Source of the DNA: Gp1-AA122 sp035631655
Lineage (GTDB): Bacteria > Acidobacteriota > Terriglobia > Terriglobales > Acidobacteriaceae
Length of the DNA stretch: 64,000 bases
Assembly (NCBI GenBank): GCA_035631655.1
Contig: DASQIH010000123.1
Location: forward strand, 8,970 to 72,969
Direction: 5' to 3'
A model generated the notes under the pieces. That model was not told where the DNA came from. It saw only the letters and a program-made list of their open reading frames with translations, and searched no databases. A program made the translations under genes and the position numbers. Numbering within the stretch: position 1 is the stretch's first letter; the number at the start of each line of letters is the position of its first letter. Shown piece after piece: positions 1 to 9,031 of this stretch.

Positions 1-181
1 GTAGTTCATCGGCGCGTTTTTCCAGTTCCCCCGCCGATGCTGTCGGAGATGGGGGCTCAACCCGGCGTACGGGAGGTCCTACTTGCACCTGGTTGGGTAG
101 AGGAGCCTGTGCCAAAGCGCGGCAGTCGGTGAAGATGAGCAGGAAAGGTGCAAGGAGCAATAAAATAATTTGCCGGCGCAT
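1..181 (-). CDS. Secreted protein, N-terminal part only (runs off left edge)
   Basis: The reverse strand starts with ATG at 181, preceded by a good ribosome binding site (GGGAGGTG, five bases before the start). The first 25 residues form a signal peptide: MRRQ, a leucine-rich core, then a likely signal peptidase I site after ALA. The rest is a proline-rich linker followed by the start of a charged, probably helical stretch (GELEKRADEL) at the window edge. It begins 57 bases after the stop of the penicillin-binding protein gene and in the same direction, so it may be the next gene of that operon. No domain is visible; a periplasmic TPR protein is one possibility. Confidence 0.65.
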   Translation of the reverse strand, partial: MRRQIILLLLAPFLLIFTDCRALAQAPLPNQVQVGPPVRRVEPPSPTASAGELEKRADEL

Positions 182-237
182 AACGGCACCTCCCGAGCAC
201 AACCGAGCAGATCCTCCCCGTTTAGCCCACGCCGCAC

Positions 238-2829
238 CTAATGGGGATTGTTGTTGCCCGAGTCGCTCGGCTGGTTAGACGGAGCGGAGGACGACTTGTC
301 GTCCTTAAAGATACCCGCAATCTTGCCGAACAATCCCTTTTTCTTTTTTGCCGGATCCTGCTGCCCGTCGGCTACCTGGCCGGTTTGTGCTCCCGGAGGA
401 GCCGGGGGCAGCGGTTTGTCAGCCCCGGTGCCGAAGATTCGGGAGAAGAAGCCGCGGATTCCGCTTCCCTGATCGCAGGTGTCGCGCGGTTCCGTGCCAG
501 CCACAAAAGCGGCGGTGTAAGTCTCCGGACAGGACGGAGTTGCCAAGCGGTTCGTAATCTTGTCGAGTTGCACATCGACCACTCCCGAAGGCTGGGAGAA
601 GGACCTTACATCCGAGTATTGCGGGAGCGCGACGGCCTTCTTCATGAATTCGGCCCAGATGGGCGCGGCAGTCTGCGCACCGCTCAGGCGCAGGTCGCTG
701 TAGTCGTCAAAGCCAACCCAGACAATGCAGAGCACGTTGCTGGTATAGCCCGCGAACCAGCCATCATGCGAACTGCCGGTCTTGCCCGCGGCCGGAGCCG
801 TGAAGCCACGCGTGCGCACTGGGTACGCCGTGCCAAAGTTCAGCACGCCTTCCATCATGTTGGTCATCACATACGCGATTCGCGGATCGAGCACATCTTT
901 CTTCTCGGGGCTGAAGTCCTCGATAACATCCCCGCGTGTATTACGCAGGGAATTAATCAGGATGGGGGAAAGGCGAATACCGCCATTGGCGAAGGTGGTG
1001 TAAGCAGCCGCCATCTCTATGGGCGTGGCGTCGTAAGCTCCTAGTGCCATGGCCGGCGTCGCCTTCACAGAAGTGATGCCGGCGGCCTTGGCCAGATCGG
1101 CCACTTTGTCGTAGCCGACTTCCTCGGCAAGCTTCACTGTCGCGTTATTCAGCGACAGTGCGAGCGCGAAGCGCGCGGTTACCTGGCCGTGGTACTCCTC
1201 TTTGTAATTTCGCGGCTCGTAGATCTGGTCGCCGTACGCAAAGGTGCTGGGCGAATCCTCCACCATGGAAGCAGGGGTGAGCACCATAGCCTGCCCGTCA
1301 GGCGCGGTCGTGGGGTTGAGCGCGGTATTCATCGCCGCCGCGTAGACGAACGGCTTAAAAATCGATCCGGTCGGGCGTTTGGCGACGGCATGATTCAATT
1401 GGCTCAAGCCGTAGTTGCGGCCTCCGACCAAGGCCAGGATCTGTCCGGTGTGCGGGTCCATCGCCACCAGCGCAACTTGGGCATCGGGCCCCGGTTTGAC
1501 CTGAGTCTCGTACTTGCCCTTGCCTATTTTGACCCTGCGGGTGCGCATCTTCTTGACCTGCTCGTCCACCAGCTTGATGCCGGTTTCGACCGCCTGCGCG
1601 GCTGCTTTCTGCAAGTCAGGATCCAGCGTGGTGTAGATGCGATACGACTGCTCGTTCAGCTCGCGCTCGTTGTACTTGTTGATCAAGGTGTCGCGCACGA
1701 GGTCAACGAAATAGGGCGCGTCACTCGCCTCGACGTTCGGTGGGGCGAGCTTCAGTGGCGTAGCCTTGGCTTTTTCCGCCTCTGCTCGGGTAATGGCGTG
1801 CGTCTCGACCATACTGTCGAGCACAAGGTTGCGCCGGTCCAGCGCCCGCTCGGGATGGCGATAGGGAGATAGATAGCTGGGCGCCTGGATGAGCCCGGCT
1901 AACAGAGCCGCCTCAGGCAGTGTGATATCCTTCAGGTCCTTATTAAAATAAGCTCGCGAAGCCTCGGCGAACCCGCTGATGGTGAACGAGCCACGCTGTC
2001 CGAGATCGACTCGATTGGCATAGAACTCGAAAATCTGCTGCTTGCTGAATTTCTGCTCCAGTTCGATGGCAATCAGCATCTCCACCAGCTTCCGCTTCAT
2101 AGTCTTTTCTGGAGTGAGGAAGAAAGCGCGGGAGAGCTGCATAGTGATAGTGGAGCCGCCCTGTTCGTGCTTCTGGTGGGTGAAATCAACCCAGGCGGCT
2201 TCCATCAGGCGAAGGTAATTCACGCCACCATGTTGAAAAAAGCGGCGGTCCTCAATGGATAGGACTGCATCCACCATAATCTTGGGAATGTCATCGTATT
2301 TGACCAACTGGCGCTTGGAGCGTTGTTCAGCGTCGAACAGGGAAGTCACCAGTTGCGGCTCGAGTTCGTAGGCAGCCAGATCCCCAGACCTGTCCTTGAT
2401 GCTGTCGACTTGGCCTGCGCTGAAGCGGATCTGCGCGGGATCAGGGCTGTGATAAGACTCAGGCCCGGGGCTGATTTCGATCCCGCCCTTTACCAGGTGG
2501 TAGCTGCCCAGGGGGGATTGTCCCTCCCGCTCGGAATAGCCGGCACGCCGCAATAGCGTGGCGATCTCCTTGGCGTCGATCTTTTCCCCCACCTTCACCG
2601 TTTGTGGCAGGGCATAGATGCGGGCAGAACTGCTGAATACCGGCCCGCGGAAGCGCTTTTCAATGATCCGGTCGTACTTGACATACAAATAGGAGAAGGA
2701 GCCGACGAGCACCAGCGAAACGGTTACGAACACCAGGAAGGCAGCGCGCAGCACGGGGTCACGAGGCAGAAGTCGGCTGGTTCCGGTGGTCTGCCCCGTG
2801 CTTTTCGGGATCTTGAGTTTAATGGCCAC
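238..2829 (-). CDS. Bifunctional penicillin-binding protein (PBP1-type transglycosylase/transpeptidase)
   Basis: Polymerises lipid II into glycan strands and cross-links the peptides on the outer face of the inner membrane. The 863-aa protein has a cytoplasmic N-terminus, a membrane anchor (about residues 28-52), a UB2H-like segment as in PBP1B (about 60-130), a GT51 transglycosylase domain and a penicillin-binding domain. The GT51 glutamate is E193 in EDRRFFQHGG, followed by GGSTITMQLSR. The transpeptidase has SIFK (S489, K492), SLN and KTGSS motifs. The C-terminal tail is disordered and lysine/proline-rich. It is class A by domain order and close to PBP1B because of the UB2H-like region, though annotation pipelines may call it PBP1A. 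The start is the ATG before AIKLKIPKS. Confidence 0.95.
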   Translation of the reverse strand: MAIKLKIPKSTGQTTGTSRLLPRDPVLRAAFLVFVTVSLVLVGSFSYLYVKYDRIIEKRFRGPVFSSSARIYALPQTVKVGEKIDAKEIATLLRRAGYSEREGQSPLGSYHLVKGGIEISPGPESYHSPDPAQIRFSAGQVDSIKDRSGDLAAYELEPQLVTSLFDAEQRSKRQLVKYDDIPKIMVDAVLSIEDRRFFQHGGVNYLRLMEAAWVDFTHQKHEQGGSTITMQLSRAFFLTPEKTMKRKLVEMLIAIELEQKFSKQQIFEFYANRVDLGQRGSFTISGFAEASRAYFNKDLKDITLPEAALLAGLIQAPSYLSPYRHPERALDRRNLVLDSMVETHAITRAEAEKAKATPLKLAPPNVEASDAPYFVDLVRDTLINKYNERELNEQSYRIYTTLDPDLQKAAAQAVETGIKLVDEQVKKMRTRRVKIGKGKYETQVKPGPDAQVALVAMDPHTGQILALVGGRNYGLSQLNHAVAKRPTGSIFKPFVYAAAMNTALNPTTAPDGQAMVLTPASMVEDSPSTFAYGDQIYEPRNYKEEYHGQVTARFALALSLNNATVKLAEEVGYDKVADLAKAAGITSVKATPAMALGAYDATPIEMAAAYTTFANGGIRLSPILINSLRNTRGDVIEDFSPEKKDVLDPRIAYVMTNMMEGVLNFGTAYPVRTRGFTAPAAGKTGSSHDGWFAGYTSNVLCIVWVGFDDYSDLRLSGAQTAAPIWAEFMKKAVALPQYSDVRSFSQPSGVVDVQLDKITNRLATPSCPETYTAAFVAGTEPRDTCDQGSGIRGFFSRIFGTGADKPLPPAPPGAQTGQVADGQQDPAKKKKGLFGKIAGIFKDDKSSSAPSNQPSDSGNNNPH

Positions 2830-3009
2830 AGTTAATGGGCGGAGTCGCTACTTTTTCAGACGATGAGACGGTCGTAAGAGTTATCCAGAGCCAGCTTTTT
2901 TCGTCGCTTTGCCTCTTGAACTGCCTGGATGGCGCAATTTTGCCCGTTCGGCCTACCGGCCCGTGCCCCATGATCTATTCTAAATCACCTCAGGATGACT
3001 TGCGGGGAC

Positions 3010-3366
3010 TCAGTATAGGCCCTTATTTTTCGTGACCGCGTGGAAATTCAAGTCCAGCGGGTAGCCAGGCAAGGATACGTGCACCGTGTAGTTTGCCTCA
3101 ATAAGAAGGCTCCCGGTCCCCTGAGTGCCGGTGCGATGCACGGTAATCTGCTCGGGGGTGATCGGGATATCCATGTCCTTGGCTCTCTTGTAGACAAGGC
3201 CACGGATGTCTTCTTCCGTCTTGGTGCTGTAAGTGGCGGCCAGTGCCTCGTTATTGAGTTCGTCTTCGAACTGGTAGTTGGTGAAATAGGGTGGGATGAC
3301 CTGCACTCCGACGACAATGATGCCGACGATTAGAGTGATCCCGACAATCAATTTAAATGTACCCAT
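3010..3366 (-). CDS. Small single-pass membrane protein
   Basis: A 118-aa protein if it starts at the ATG of MGTFKLIVG. One hydrophobic helix (about residues 5-22) is followed by a periplasmic domain of about 90 residues with an alpha-beta look. The layout resembles DUF4845-type proteins often found near signal peptidases, but the match is only by shape. The reading frame stays open upstream to 3432, which would overlap the end of proS by 29 bases. The internal ATG is preferred because the extra 22 residues do not look like a membrane-protein N-terminus. It lies directly downstream of proS and could be co-transcribed with it. Confidence 0.65.
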   Translation of the reverse strand: MGTFKLIVGITLIVGIIVVGVQVIPPYFTNYQFEDELNNEALAATYSTKTEEDIRGLVYKRAKDMDIPITPEQITVHRTGTQGTGSLLIEANYTVHVSLPGYPLDLNFHAVTKNKGLY

Positions 3367-3403
3367 ACGTGTACCGCCAAGGGCGACACGCCTGGGCGCC
3401 TGC

Positions 3404-5182
3404 TCAGCGTGCCGGCCGCAATAGCTTTTCAAAATAGTCCGTTATTGCGGCGATGCTAGCATTCTGTATTTCGCGTGTCGAGCGATGAACCACCTCGACA
3501 GTACCTTCGGTAACCTTCTTGCCCACATTGACACGAAAGGGTATGCCCACTAGGTCAGCATCCTTGAACTTTACCCCTGGCCGTTCGTCCCTGTCGTCTA
3601 GTAACACTTCGAATCCGGCCGCTTCCAGCCGCCGTGCAATGTCTTCCGCCGTGGTGCGCAGCTTGTCGTCCCCTACATTGGTGGGAGTCACCACAATTTC
3701 GAACGGCGCGATCTGCGGCGGGAGCCAGAAGCCATGCTCGTCATTGCTCTGTTCGACGGCCGCGGTCAGGATGCGCTCAATGCCTATGCCATAGGAGCCC
3801 ATGATGGGCGTGACTTCCTTGCCATTGCGATCGAGCACCCGCGCGCCCATCGACTCGGAGTACTTGTAGCCGAGCTTGAAAATATGGCCGATCTCGACCG
3901 CAGTATCGACGCGCAGAGCCTCGCCACAGTTGGGACAGTCCTCGCCCGCCGCCACGCTGCGCAGGTCGGCGTAGGCGGTCGGCTGGAAGTCTCTGCCCGG
4001 CGTGATGTTCTTCAGGTGGTAATCCTCCTTGTTGGCGCCGCCAATCAGGTTCTGCCGGCCTTTCAGGGCTTCATCAACCAGCAGAATTACACCATCGCTG
4101 AAGTCTCCATCCTTCGCGGTCGCGACATCCTTTAACCCAATGGGCCCGAGAAACCCGGCAGGTGAATGGAAGACTTGCTCGATCTCTTCCGCCTGCATGG
4201 TGCGAAACTCTTTTCCCCCAATCGCGGAAGAAAGCTTGGTCTCGTTGAGTTGATGATCGCCCCGCATGAACACAACTACGGGACGAGGTCTGGTCTTGCC
4301 GGTTTCCGGGTCGCGCTCATCGGCCATGTAGGCCAAAGTTTTCATCTTGTTTTTGGGCGACACCCCCAGGTAACGCGCGACGTCCTCGATCGTTTTCTGC
4401 CCCGGCGTGTGAACTTCGAGAGGCTTGCCGTTTCCTTCCGCGGGCAGATCGTCCACAGGGCGCAACCGGGAAGTGGCTTTTTCCATGTTCGCCGCGTAGC
4501 CGCACTTCTCGCAGCTCACTACCAGGTCCTCACCAGCGTCGGTGCGCACCATAAACTCGTGCGATTGCGAACCTCCCATGGCGCCCGAGTGGGCCTCGAC
4601 GACCACATATTTCAGTCCGCAACGGTCGAAGATCCGGCAGTAAGCGTCGTAATGCTTCAAATAGGAGACGTCGAGAGCGGCGGCATCAATATCAAAAGAG
4701 TACGAATCCTTCATTACGAACTGCCGTACGCGCAGCAGGCCTGATTTGGGCCGGGCCTCGTCGCGGAACTTGCTCTGAATCTGGTACCAGATCTGGGGCA
4801 GCTGCTTGTAGCTGCGCAGTTCTTTGCGCGCGATCTCAGTCATGACCTCTTCTTCTGTCATGCCTAGGCAAAGGTCGGCGCCTTTGCGATCCTTCAGGCG
4901 AAACATGGTGTCGCCTATCGCGGCCCAGCGGCCACTGGCCTCCCACAACTCGCGCGGATGCAGCGCGGGCAAGTAAAACTCCTGGCCGATCTTGTCCATT
5001 TCCTGGCGCACGATGGCGATGATCTTGTTGAAGGAGCGCTGTCCCAGAAACAGGTAGGAGTAGATCCCGGCGGCCAGTTGGCGAATGTAGCCCGCCCGCA
5101 CCAAGAACTTATGGCTGGCGACCTCGGCATCGGCCGGGGCTTGGCGCAGCGTGGGTATGAAGAGTTCAGACCAGCGACACAT
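3404..5182 (-). CDS. proS: Prolyl-tRNA synthetase
   Basis: Charges tRNA-Pro with proline. The 592-aa length and domain order match the bacterial-type enzyme: a class II catalytic core with motif 2 around FRDEARPKSGLLR, an inserted editing domain (about residues 220-400), the return of the core with GSYGIGIERIL (motif 3), and a C-terminal anticodon-binding domain starting near IAPFEIVVTP. The start is placed at the ATG of MCRWSELF; an upstream TTG at 5200 is in frame, but an AGGA stretch sits at a suitable distance before the ATG. The small membrane protein follows closely on the same strand. Confidence 0.96.
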   Translation of the reverse strand: MCRWSELFIPTLRQAPADAEVASHKFLVRAGYIRQLAAGIYSYLFLGQRSFNKIIAIVRQEMDKIGQEFYLPALHPRELWEASGRWAAIGDTMFRLKDRKGADLCLGMTEEEVMTEIARKELRSYKQLPQIWYQIQSKFRDEARPKSGLLRVRQFVMKDSYSFDIDAAALDVSYLKHYDAYCRIFDRCGLKYVVVEAHSGAMGGSQSHEFMVRTDAGEDLVVSCEKCGYAANMEKATSRLRPVDDLPAEGNGKPLEVHTPGQKTIEDVARYLGVSPKNKMKTLAYMADERDPETGKTRPRPVVVFMRGDHQLNETKLSSAIGGKEFRTMQAEEIEQVFHSPAGFLGPIGLKDVATAKDGDFSDGVILLVDEALKGRQNLIGGANKEDYHLKNITPGRDFQPTAYADLRSVAAGEDCPNCGEALRVDTAVEIGHIFKLGYKYSESMGARVLDRNGKEVTPIMGSYGIGIERILTAAVEQSNDEHGFWLPPQIAPFEIVVTPTNVGDDKLRTTAEDIARRLEAAGFEVLLDDRDERPGVKFKDADLVGIPFRVNVGKKVTEGTVEVVHRSTREIQNASIAAITDYFEKLLRPAR

Positions 5183-5656
5183 GGTTAGGATCCTAAACAA
5201 GTTGGAAATTCATCATTGTACTTTGCAGAACAGGAGTTTAGCCACGAATGGATGTTTAGCAATGGGCGACCTAGGAGAGTCGCCATCGTCCGACAAAGGT
5301 CTGCGAGTCATTGGAGACGAAACTTGGTGCCCGCGTGGCCTCCGTAAGCGGAGAGACTCGCTCACCCTTCTCGTAATTTATTTCTTCCTGCTCAGTGAGC
5401 CAGACCTTTGGAGCATTTTGGCAGACAGTCGTGCCGCAAACTGGGCCGCTCTGGGGATGACCAACCAGAAGGTGGGCCTTTTGCGAATAGACATTACCGT
5501 TTTTTCCATTTGGAGAGCCGCAATCACCGCAGCGCGCTAAAGCCAGAGGTTCCCTCTCAGATATTGATTAATGTATCATACATCACAACCAAGTATATAA
5601 TAATTTACTTGATAGTACTATTTCATTGGTATAGCCTTGCTTCAGGATGAGTACAT
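5183..5656. other. Intergenic region between divergent proS and the PIN operon
   Basis: No convincing gene in 474 bases. The stretch 5560-5640 is strikingly AT-rich compared with its surroundings and is the likely promoter region of the rightward toxin-antitoxin-like pair. The rest must hold the proS promoter. Confidence 0.6.
5571..5610 (+). promoter_or_regulatory. AT-rich promoter/operator with two small inverted repeats
   Basis: ATGTATCATACAT (5571-5583) is a perfect 6-bp inverted repeat around one base. AAGTATATAATAATTTACTT (5591-5610) has 5-bp inverted arms and contains a TATAAT-like element. They lie 50-85 bases before the start at 5657. Paired palindromes over a promoter are usual for self-regulated toxin-antitoxin operons; the function here is inferred. 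Confidence 0.45.
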
Positions 5657-6157
5657 ATGCCTCTGGCTTCAGGAACCCGCATTAGAGTCGCCGACGAGGT
5701 TTGGATTGTCGTAGCTCTGCTTCATCAGGAGTGTCCCAAACAGCCGGATTTCTCGATTGAAGAAATTATGGAGCGAGCGAACAAGGAATCCGGGAAGGAG
5801 CCCCTGCGACCTGGAGTCTACGTACACGTCATTCAGCACTGCGTCGCCAATCGGCCGCCTAGTCCCGGACGCTACCGAATGCTTTACGAAACGGCCCCGG
5901 GTCGCCGTCGCCTTTTTCGACCGGGCGACCCTTATCATCCCCAGCGGGAGGGCGGCAAGATGTTGCCCAAGCCAGAGGATCTGCCTGACAACCGGTTTAG
6001 AGGACTACTCGCGTGGTATGACAACTGGTGTCGGGAGGCCGCAAGTCGAGCGGAAGAAGACGACCCTTTATTAGCCCTCTACGGTTCGGGGAAGGAGTTG
6101 TGGGCGGATGAGCACGCGGACAAATATGTGCGGCGCTTGCGCGAGGGATGGGAATGA
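5657..6157 (+). CDS. Conserved-looking protein upstream of a PIN toxin (putative antitoxin or partner)
   Basis: A 166-aa soluble protein with AGGATGA as ribosome binding site. The first 110 residues look like a compact domain with conserved-looking stretches (DEVWIVVALLH, RPGVYVHVIQHCVANRPP, RRRLFRPGDPYHP); this resembles a family of uncharacterised domains (possibly DUF7669), but I cannot confirm it. The C-terminal 50 residues are charged and helical, as in antitoxin tails that wrap a PIN toxin. It overlaps the next gene as ATGA, so the two are translationally coupled. It is longer than classic VapB antitoxins and shows no clear AbrB, MetJ-Arc or HTH motif at its N-terminus. Confidence 0.7.
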   Translation: MPLASGTRIRVADEVWIVVALLHQECPKQPDFSIEEIMERANKESGKEPLRPGVYVHVIQHCVANRPPSPGRYRMLYETAPGRRRLFRPGDPYHPQREGGKMLPKPEDLPDNRFRGLLAWYDNWCREAASRAEEDDPLLALYGSGKELWADEHADKYVRRLREGWE

Positions 6158-6576
6158 GCCGCATTTTCTGGGACACGAACCTGTTCATCTATTTCTTGGA
6201 GGGAAATGATGAACTATCACTGGCCACCAAACGGCTGCGCAAGAGCATGCTGGAGAGAGGCGATCAATTGCTTACCTCTGCCTTGACCCTCGGAGAAGTC
6301 TTGGTAAAACCTTTGGAACGCGCCGACATGGCGCTGTGCAGAAGATACGAAGATGCGATCACGAGGACGGCTTTGCTGCTTTCCTTCGATGCGGAAACCG
6401 CGCGGAGGTATGCCGCGATTCGCTGCGACCGGTCATTGCGTGCACCGGATGCGGTTCAGCTTTCCTGTGCAGCGAGCGCCAACACTGATTTGTTCGTCAC
6501 CAATGATCGTCGCCTACAAGGAAAGAAAATCGAAGGCATCCAGTTCATCGTCGCCTTGGAACAAGTCCCGATCTAG
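6154..6576 (+). CDS. PIN-domain ribonuclease, VapC-type toxin
   Basis: A 140-aa PIN domain, the usual VapC size. The acidic metal-binding residues are in place: D in WDTNLFIY near the N-terminus, E in TLGEVLVKP, D in RAPDAVQL and D in TNDRRL. VapC enzymes cut tRNA or rRNA when freed from their antitoxin. The start is taken as the second ATG (6154), which overlaps the upstream stop as ATGA and has GAGGGATGGG in front; ATG 6148 is the alternative. The upstream 166-aa protein is the likely antitoxin. Confidence 0.85.
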   Translation: MSRIFWDTNLFIYFLEGNDELSLATKRLRKSMLERGDQLLTSALTLGEVLVKPLERADMALCRRYEDAITRTALLLSFDAETARRYAAIRCDRSLRAPDAVQLSCAASANTDLFVTNDRRLQGKKIEGIQFIVALEQVPI

Positions 6577-6588
6577 CTAAATATCTGC

Positions 6589-7572
6589 TCACACCATCTC
6601 GGTTCCCCACAGATCGTGCAAGTGCACGATGCCTTGCAACGTCATGTTTCCGTCCACAACCACGAGCGACGTGATCTTCTTCTGTTCCATGACAGCTAAA
6701 GCCGTAATCGCGAATTCTCCGGGTGCGACGGTCTTGGGATCACGTGTCATGCATTCGCCGGCTTTCAGATCGAGCACCTCTTTCCCACGGCGTTCCAGGA
6801 GTCGCCGGAGGTCCCCGTCGCTGATGATTCCAACCAGTTTGTCTCCTTCGACTACTGTCGTCACTCCAAGCTTCTTGCGGGACATCTCGTAAATTACGTC
6901 TGACATTTTGGTCTGCGGCGTCACCCTCGGCACTGAATCGCCCGTGTGCATTAAGGTCTCAATTCGCGCCAGCCGTTTACCTAATTTCCCGCCTGGATGC
7001 AGATTGGCAAAATCTTCTTCTTTGAAGCCGCGCTTCTCGGAGATGGCGACGGCGAGCGCGTCACCCAGTGCCAGCATGGTGGTGGTGGAGGTGGTGGGGG
7101 CAAGGCCCAGCGAGCAGGCTTCTTTGTCAACCGAGCAATCCAGTGCGACGTCGGCTGCCGCAGCCAGAGTCGAGAGCTTGCTGCCGTTGTAAAGCTGATC
7201 GCAGGTCATGCTGATGAGCGGGACTTGCAAGCGCTTGATGGTAGCCAGCAGGGTCAGAATTTCTTCCGTTTCACCACTGGAAGACAGCGCGATCACGACA
7301 TCTCCTGCCACCACCATACCCAAATCGCCATGCACGGCTTCGGCGGGATGCAGGAAGAGTGCGGGGGTTCCCGTCGAACTCAAGGTGGCGGCAATCTTGT
7401 GAGCCACAATCCCGCTTTTCCCCATGCCGGTAACCACGGCCCGCCCGCGGCAGGAGTGCAGCAGTTCGACTGCGCGGTTAAAAGCCTTGCCCATTGGACC
7501 AGCAATGCGGTCGGCGAGCGCCCGCAGCGCCTCGGCCTCGATGCGCACCACATTTTCGCCGATATGCTTCAT
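6589..7572 (-). CDS. kdsD: Arabinose-5-phosphate isomerase (KpsF/GutQ family)
   Basis: Converts ribulose 5-phosphate to arabinose 5-phosphate, the first step to Kdo for lipopolysaccharide. The 327-aa protein has an N-terminal SIS sugar-isomerase domain (GMGKSGIVAHKIAATLSSTGT, then SSSGETEE) and two C-terminal CBS domains. The frame is open upstream to 7725, but that stretch is arginine- and serine-rich and unlike the family; the ATG of MKHIGENVVRIEAEAL gives the usual length. kdsA of the same pathway lies about 3 kb away on the same strand. Confidence 0.93.
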   Translation of the reverse strand: MKHIGENVVRIEAEALRALADRIAGPMGKAFNRAVELLHSCRGRAVVTGMGKSGIVAHKIAATLSSTGTPALFLHPAEAVHGDLGMVVAGDVVIALSSSGETEEILTLLATIKRLQVPLISMTCDQLYNGSKLSTLAAAADVALDCSVDKEACSLGLAPTTSTTTMLALGDALAVAISEKRGFKEEDFANLHPGGKLGKRLARIETLMHTGDSVPRVTPQTKMSDVIYEMSRKKLGVTTVVEGDKLVGIISDGDLRRLLERRGKEVLDLKAGECMTRDPKTVAPGEFAITALAVMEQKKITSLVVVDGNMTLQGIVHLHDLWGTEMV

Positions 7573-7783
7573 GAGACGAGAGAATGTTAGCAGACTAGCG
7601 GCGGATGGGTGGCGGCGCTGCTTGCCGCGTCTGTGATTCTCTAGTGCGATTGCCGAAATGCAGCGGCTGAAGCCGCACATATTTTGAATGACTTGTGGCA
7701 CACCTGAAGGCGTGCCCTGATACAAATCAAACGTTTTTCAGCGGCCCTGCTAGGCGATTGGTCCACGCACAATGGGGAAAAGC

Positions 7784-8938
7784 TTAAAAGTGCTCGTCAA
7801 CGACGCGTACGGCGTCTTCGATGCCCTTTCTCTGAATCTGCTTGTCCCAGGGACCACCTTGCCAATTATCTTTTTTCCTCTCGCTGCGGATCCACGGCGG
7901 CAAGGTGATTATCAGGTTGCGCGCGATGCCCTCGACGTACGGCTCGTATAGCGAACGTAGTTTTGCCAGTTTTTGGTCGGCGGCTTCACCGGTTCGCAGT
8001 TTCAATCCGTTTTCTGCCAGAGTACTGCGCAGGTGCTCCAGGTCTTCGGGCGTGAGACGAGCATCTCCATTCGGATCGTAGCGAGCACTGACGACCTGGG
8101 CCAAATCCACGGCGGCATGCCTTGCCATGGCAAACGTTAGCCTGGCCTGCTCGGGGCGGATATTCTCGATTCCGGCAAGGACCAGGGAAGTCACGTCGAG
8201 CATCAGCGTCAGCGCACCCAGCCATGACTGGTTGCTATGCTGCGAGCGAAAGAAGCTGAGCACGGGATAGGAAAGATGGCTTTCCAAAACCTCTGCGGCC
8301 CAGCGTTCCCAATCGCGAAAAACCCGATCCAGTACCGACTGATCGGGACAGCATCCCAGGCGATTCAGCAGTTCCGCCGCGGTCGGCGGGGAGCCGGCGC
8401 GGGAATCGAGCAGAGAAATCTCCAGTTCGCGGTCGGAAAACGAGGAATACACTACGGGCAGATAGCCGATTACCACCCCGAGGAAAGCGAATCCCATGCC
8501 GGCCTCGCACACCGCCACTAGCCGTGCCGGCCATGAGGTTGGAACGATGTCGCCGTACCCCAGGGTGAAGAAGGTTTCTCCGCTGTGGTAGAGGAGAGCT
8601 CCGAAGGTGATCGGCTGATTTCCCAGCTGCAGGTGGCCGCCCAATCCGTACTGCAGCAGCGCAAACCCAAAAATGAGGCCGATCGCCCAGAACCCGAGCA
8701 GCAGGATCAGGGAAAGCGGCCCAAAGTAGCTCAAGAAGGCCTCCCTCCGGTTGGGGGATTGGATGAGCTGCGAGAGTTTCACCCAAGGCACCCAGGTATG
8801 GCGATAAAACCAGGAGGTGAGGCGAAAGGACCGTTGTACACGCCGCGGCAGCACCACGGTCTCAAACGCGTCCAGCAGGACGGCGAGAATGATGATGATT
8901 CCGAGAAAGATGACGAGTGCAATCACTTCAGCTCCCAT
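7784..8938 (-). CDS. Potassium channel family membrane protein
   Basis: A 384-aa protein with a hydrophobic N-terminal helix (about 5-25), a second helix (about 70-98), a pore loop with selectivity filter TLGYGDIVP, and a following helix (about 140-165). The C-terminal 220 residues are cytoplasmic and show no RCK/TrkA-N Rossmann motif, so ligand control is unclear. The ion-channel assignment rests on the filter and its flanking helices. It sits between kdsD and the divergent PagL-like gene. Confidence 0.85.
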   Translation of the reverse strand: MGAEVIALVIFLGIIIILAVLLDAFETVVLPRRVQRSFRLTSWFYRHTWVPWVKLSQLIQSPNRREAFLSYFGPLSLILLLGFWAIGLIFGFALLQYGLGGHLQLGNQPITFGALLYHSGETFFTLGYGDIVPTSWPARLVAVCEAGMGFAFLGVVIGYLPVVYSSFSDRELEISLLDSRAGSPPTAAELLNRLGCCPDQSVLDRVFRDWERWAAEVLESHLSYPVLSFFRSQHSNQSWLGALTLMLDVTSLVLAGIENIRPEQARLTFAMARHAAVDLAQVVSARYDPNGDARLTPEDLEHLRSTLAENGLKLRTGEAADQKLAKLRSLYEPYVEGIARNLIITLPPWIRSERKKDNWQGGPWDKQIQRKGIEDAVRVVDEHF

Positions 8939-9031
8939 CTGATGAGTCAGGGATGGTAACAGATTCAGCCCAAGTGGCGGGGGCTCGCTGGTATACTGCG
9001 GGCAACGGAAGTCAATTCAGCGTCGGACTAA

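Noticed and set aside
241..1044. Plus-strand open frame of 267 codons
   Set aside because: Antisense to the penicillin-binding protein with its intact active-site motifs.
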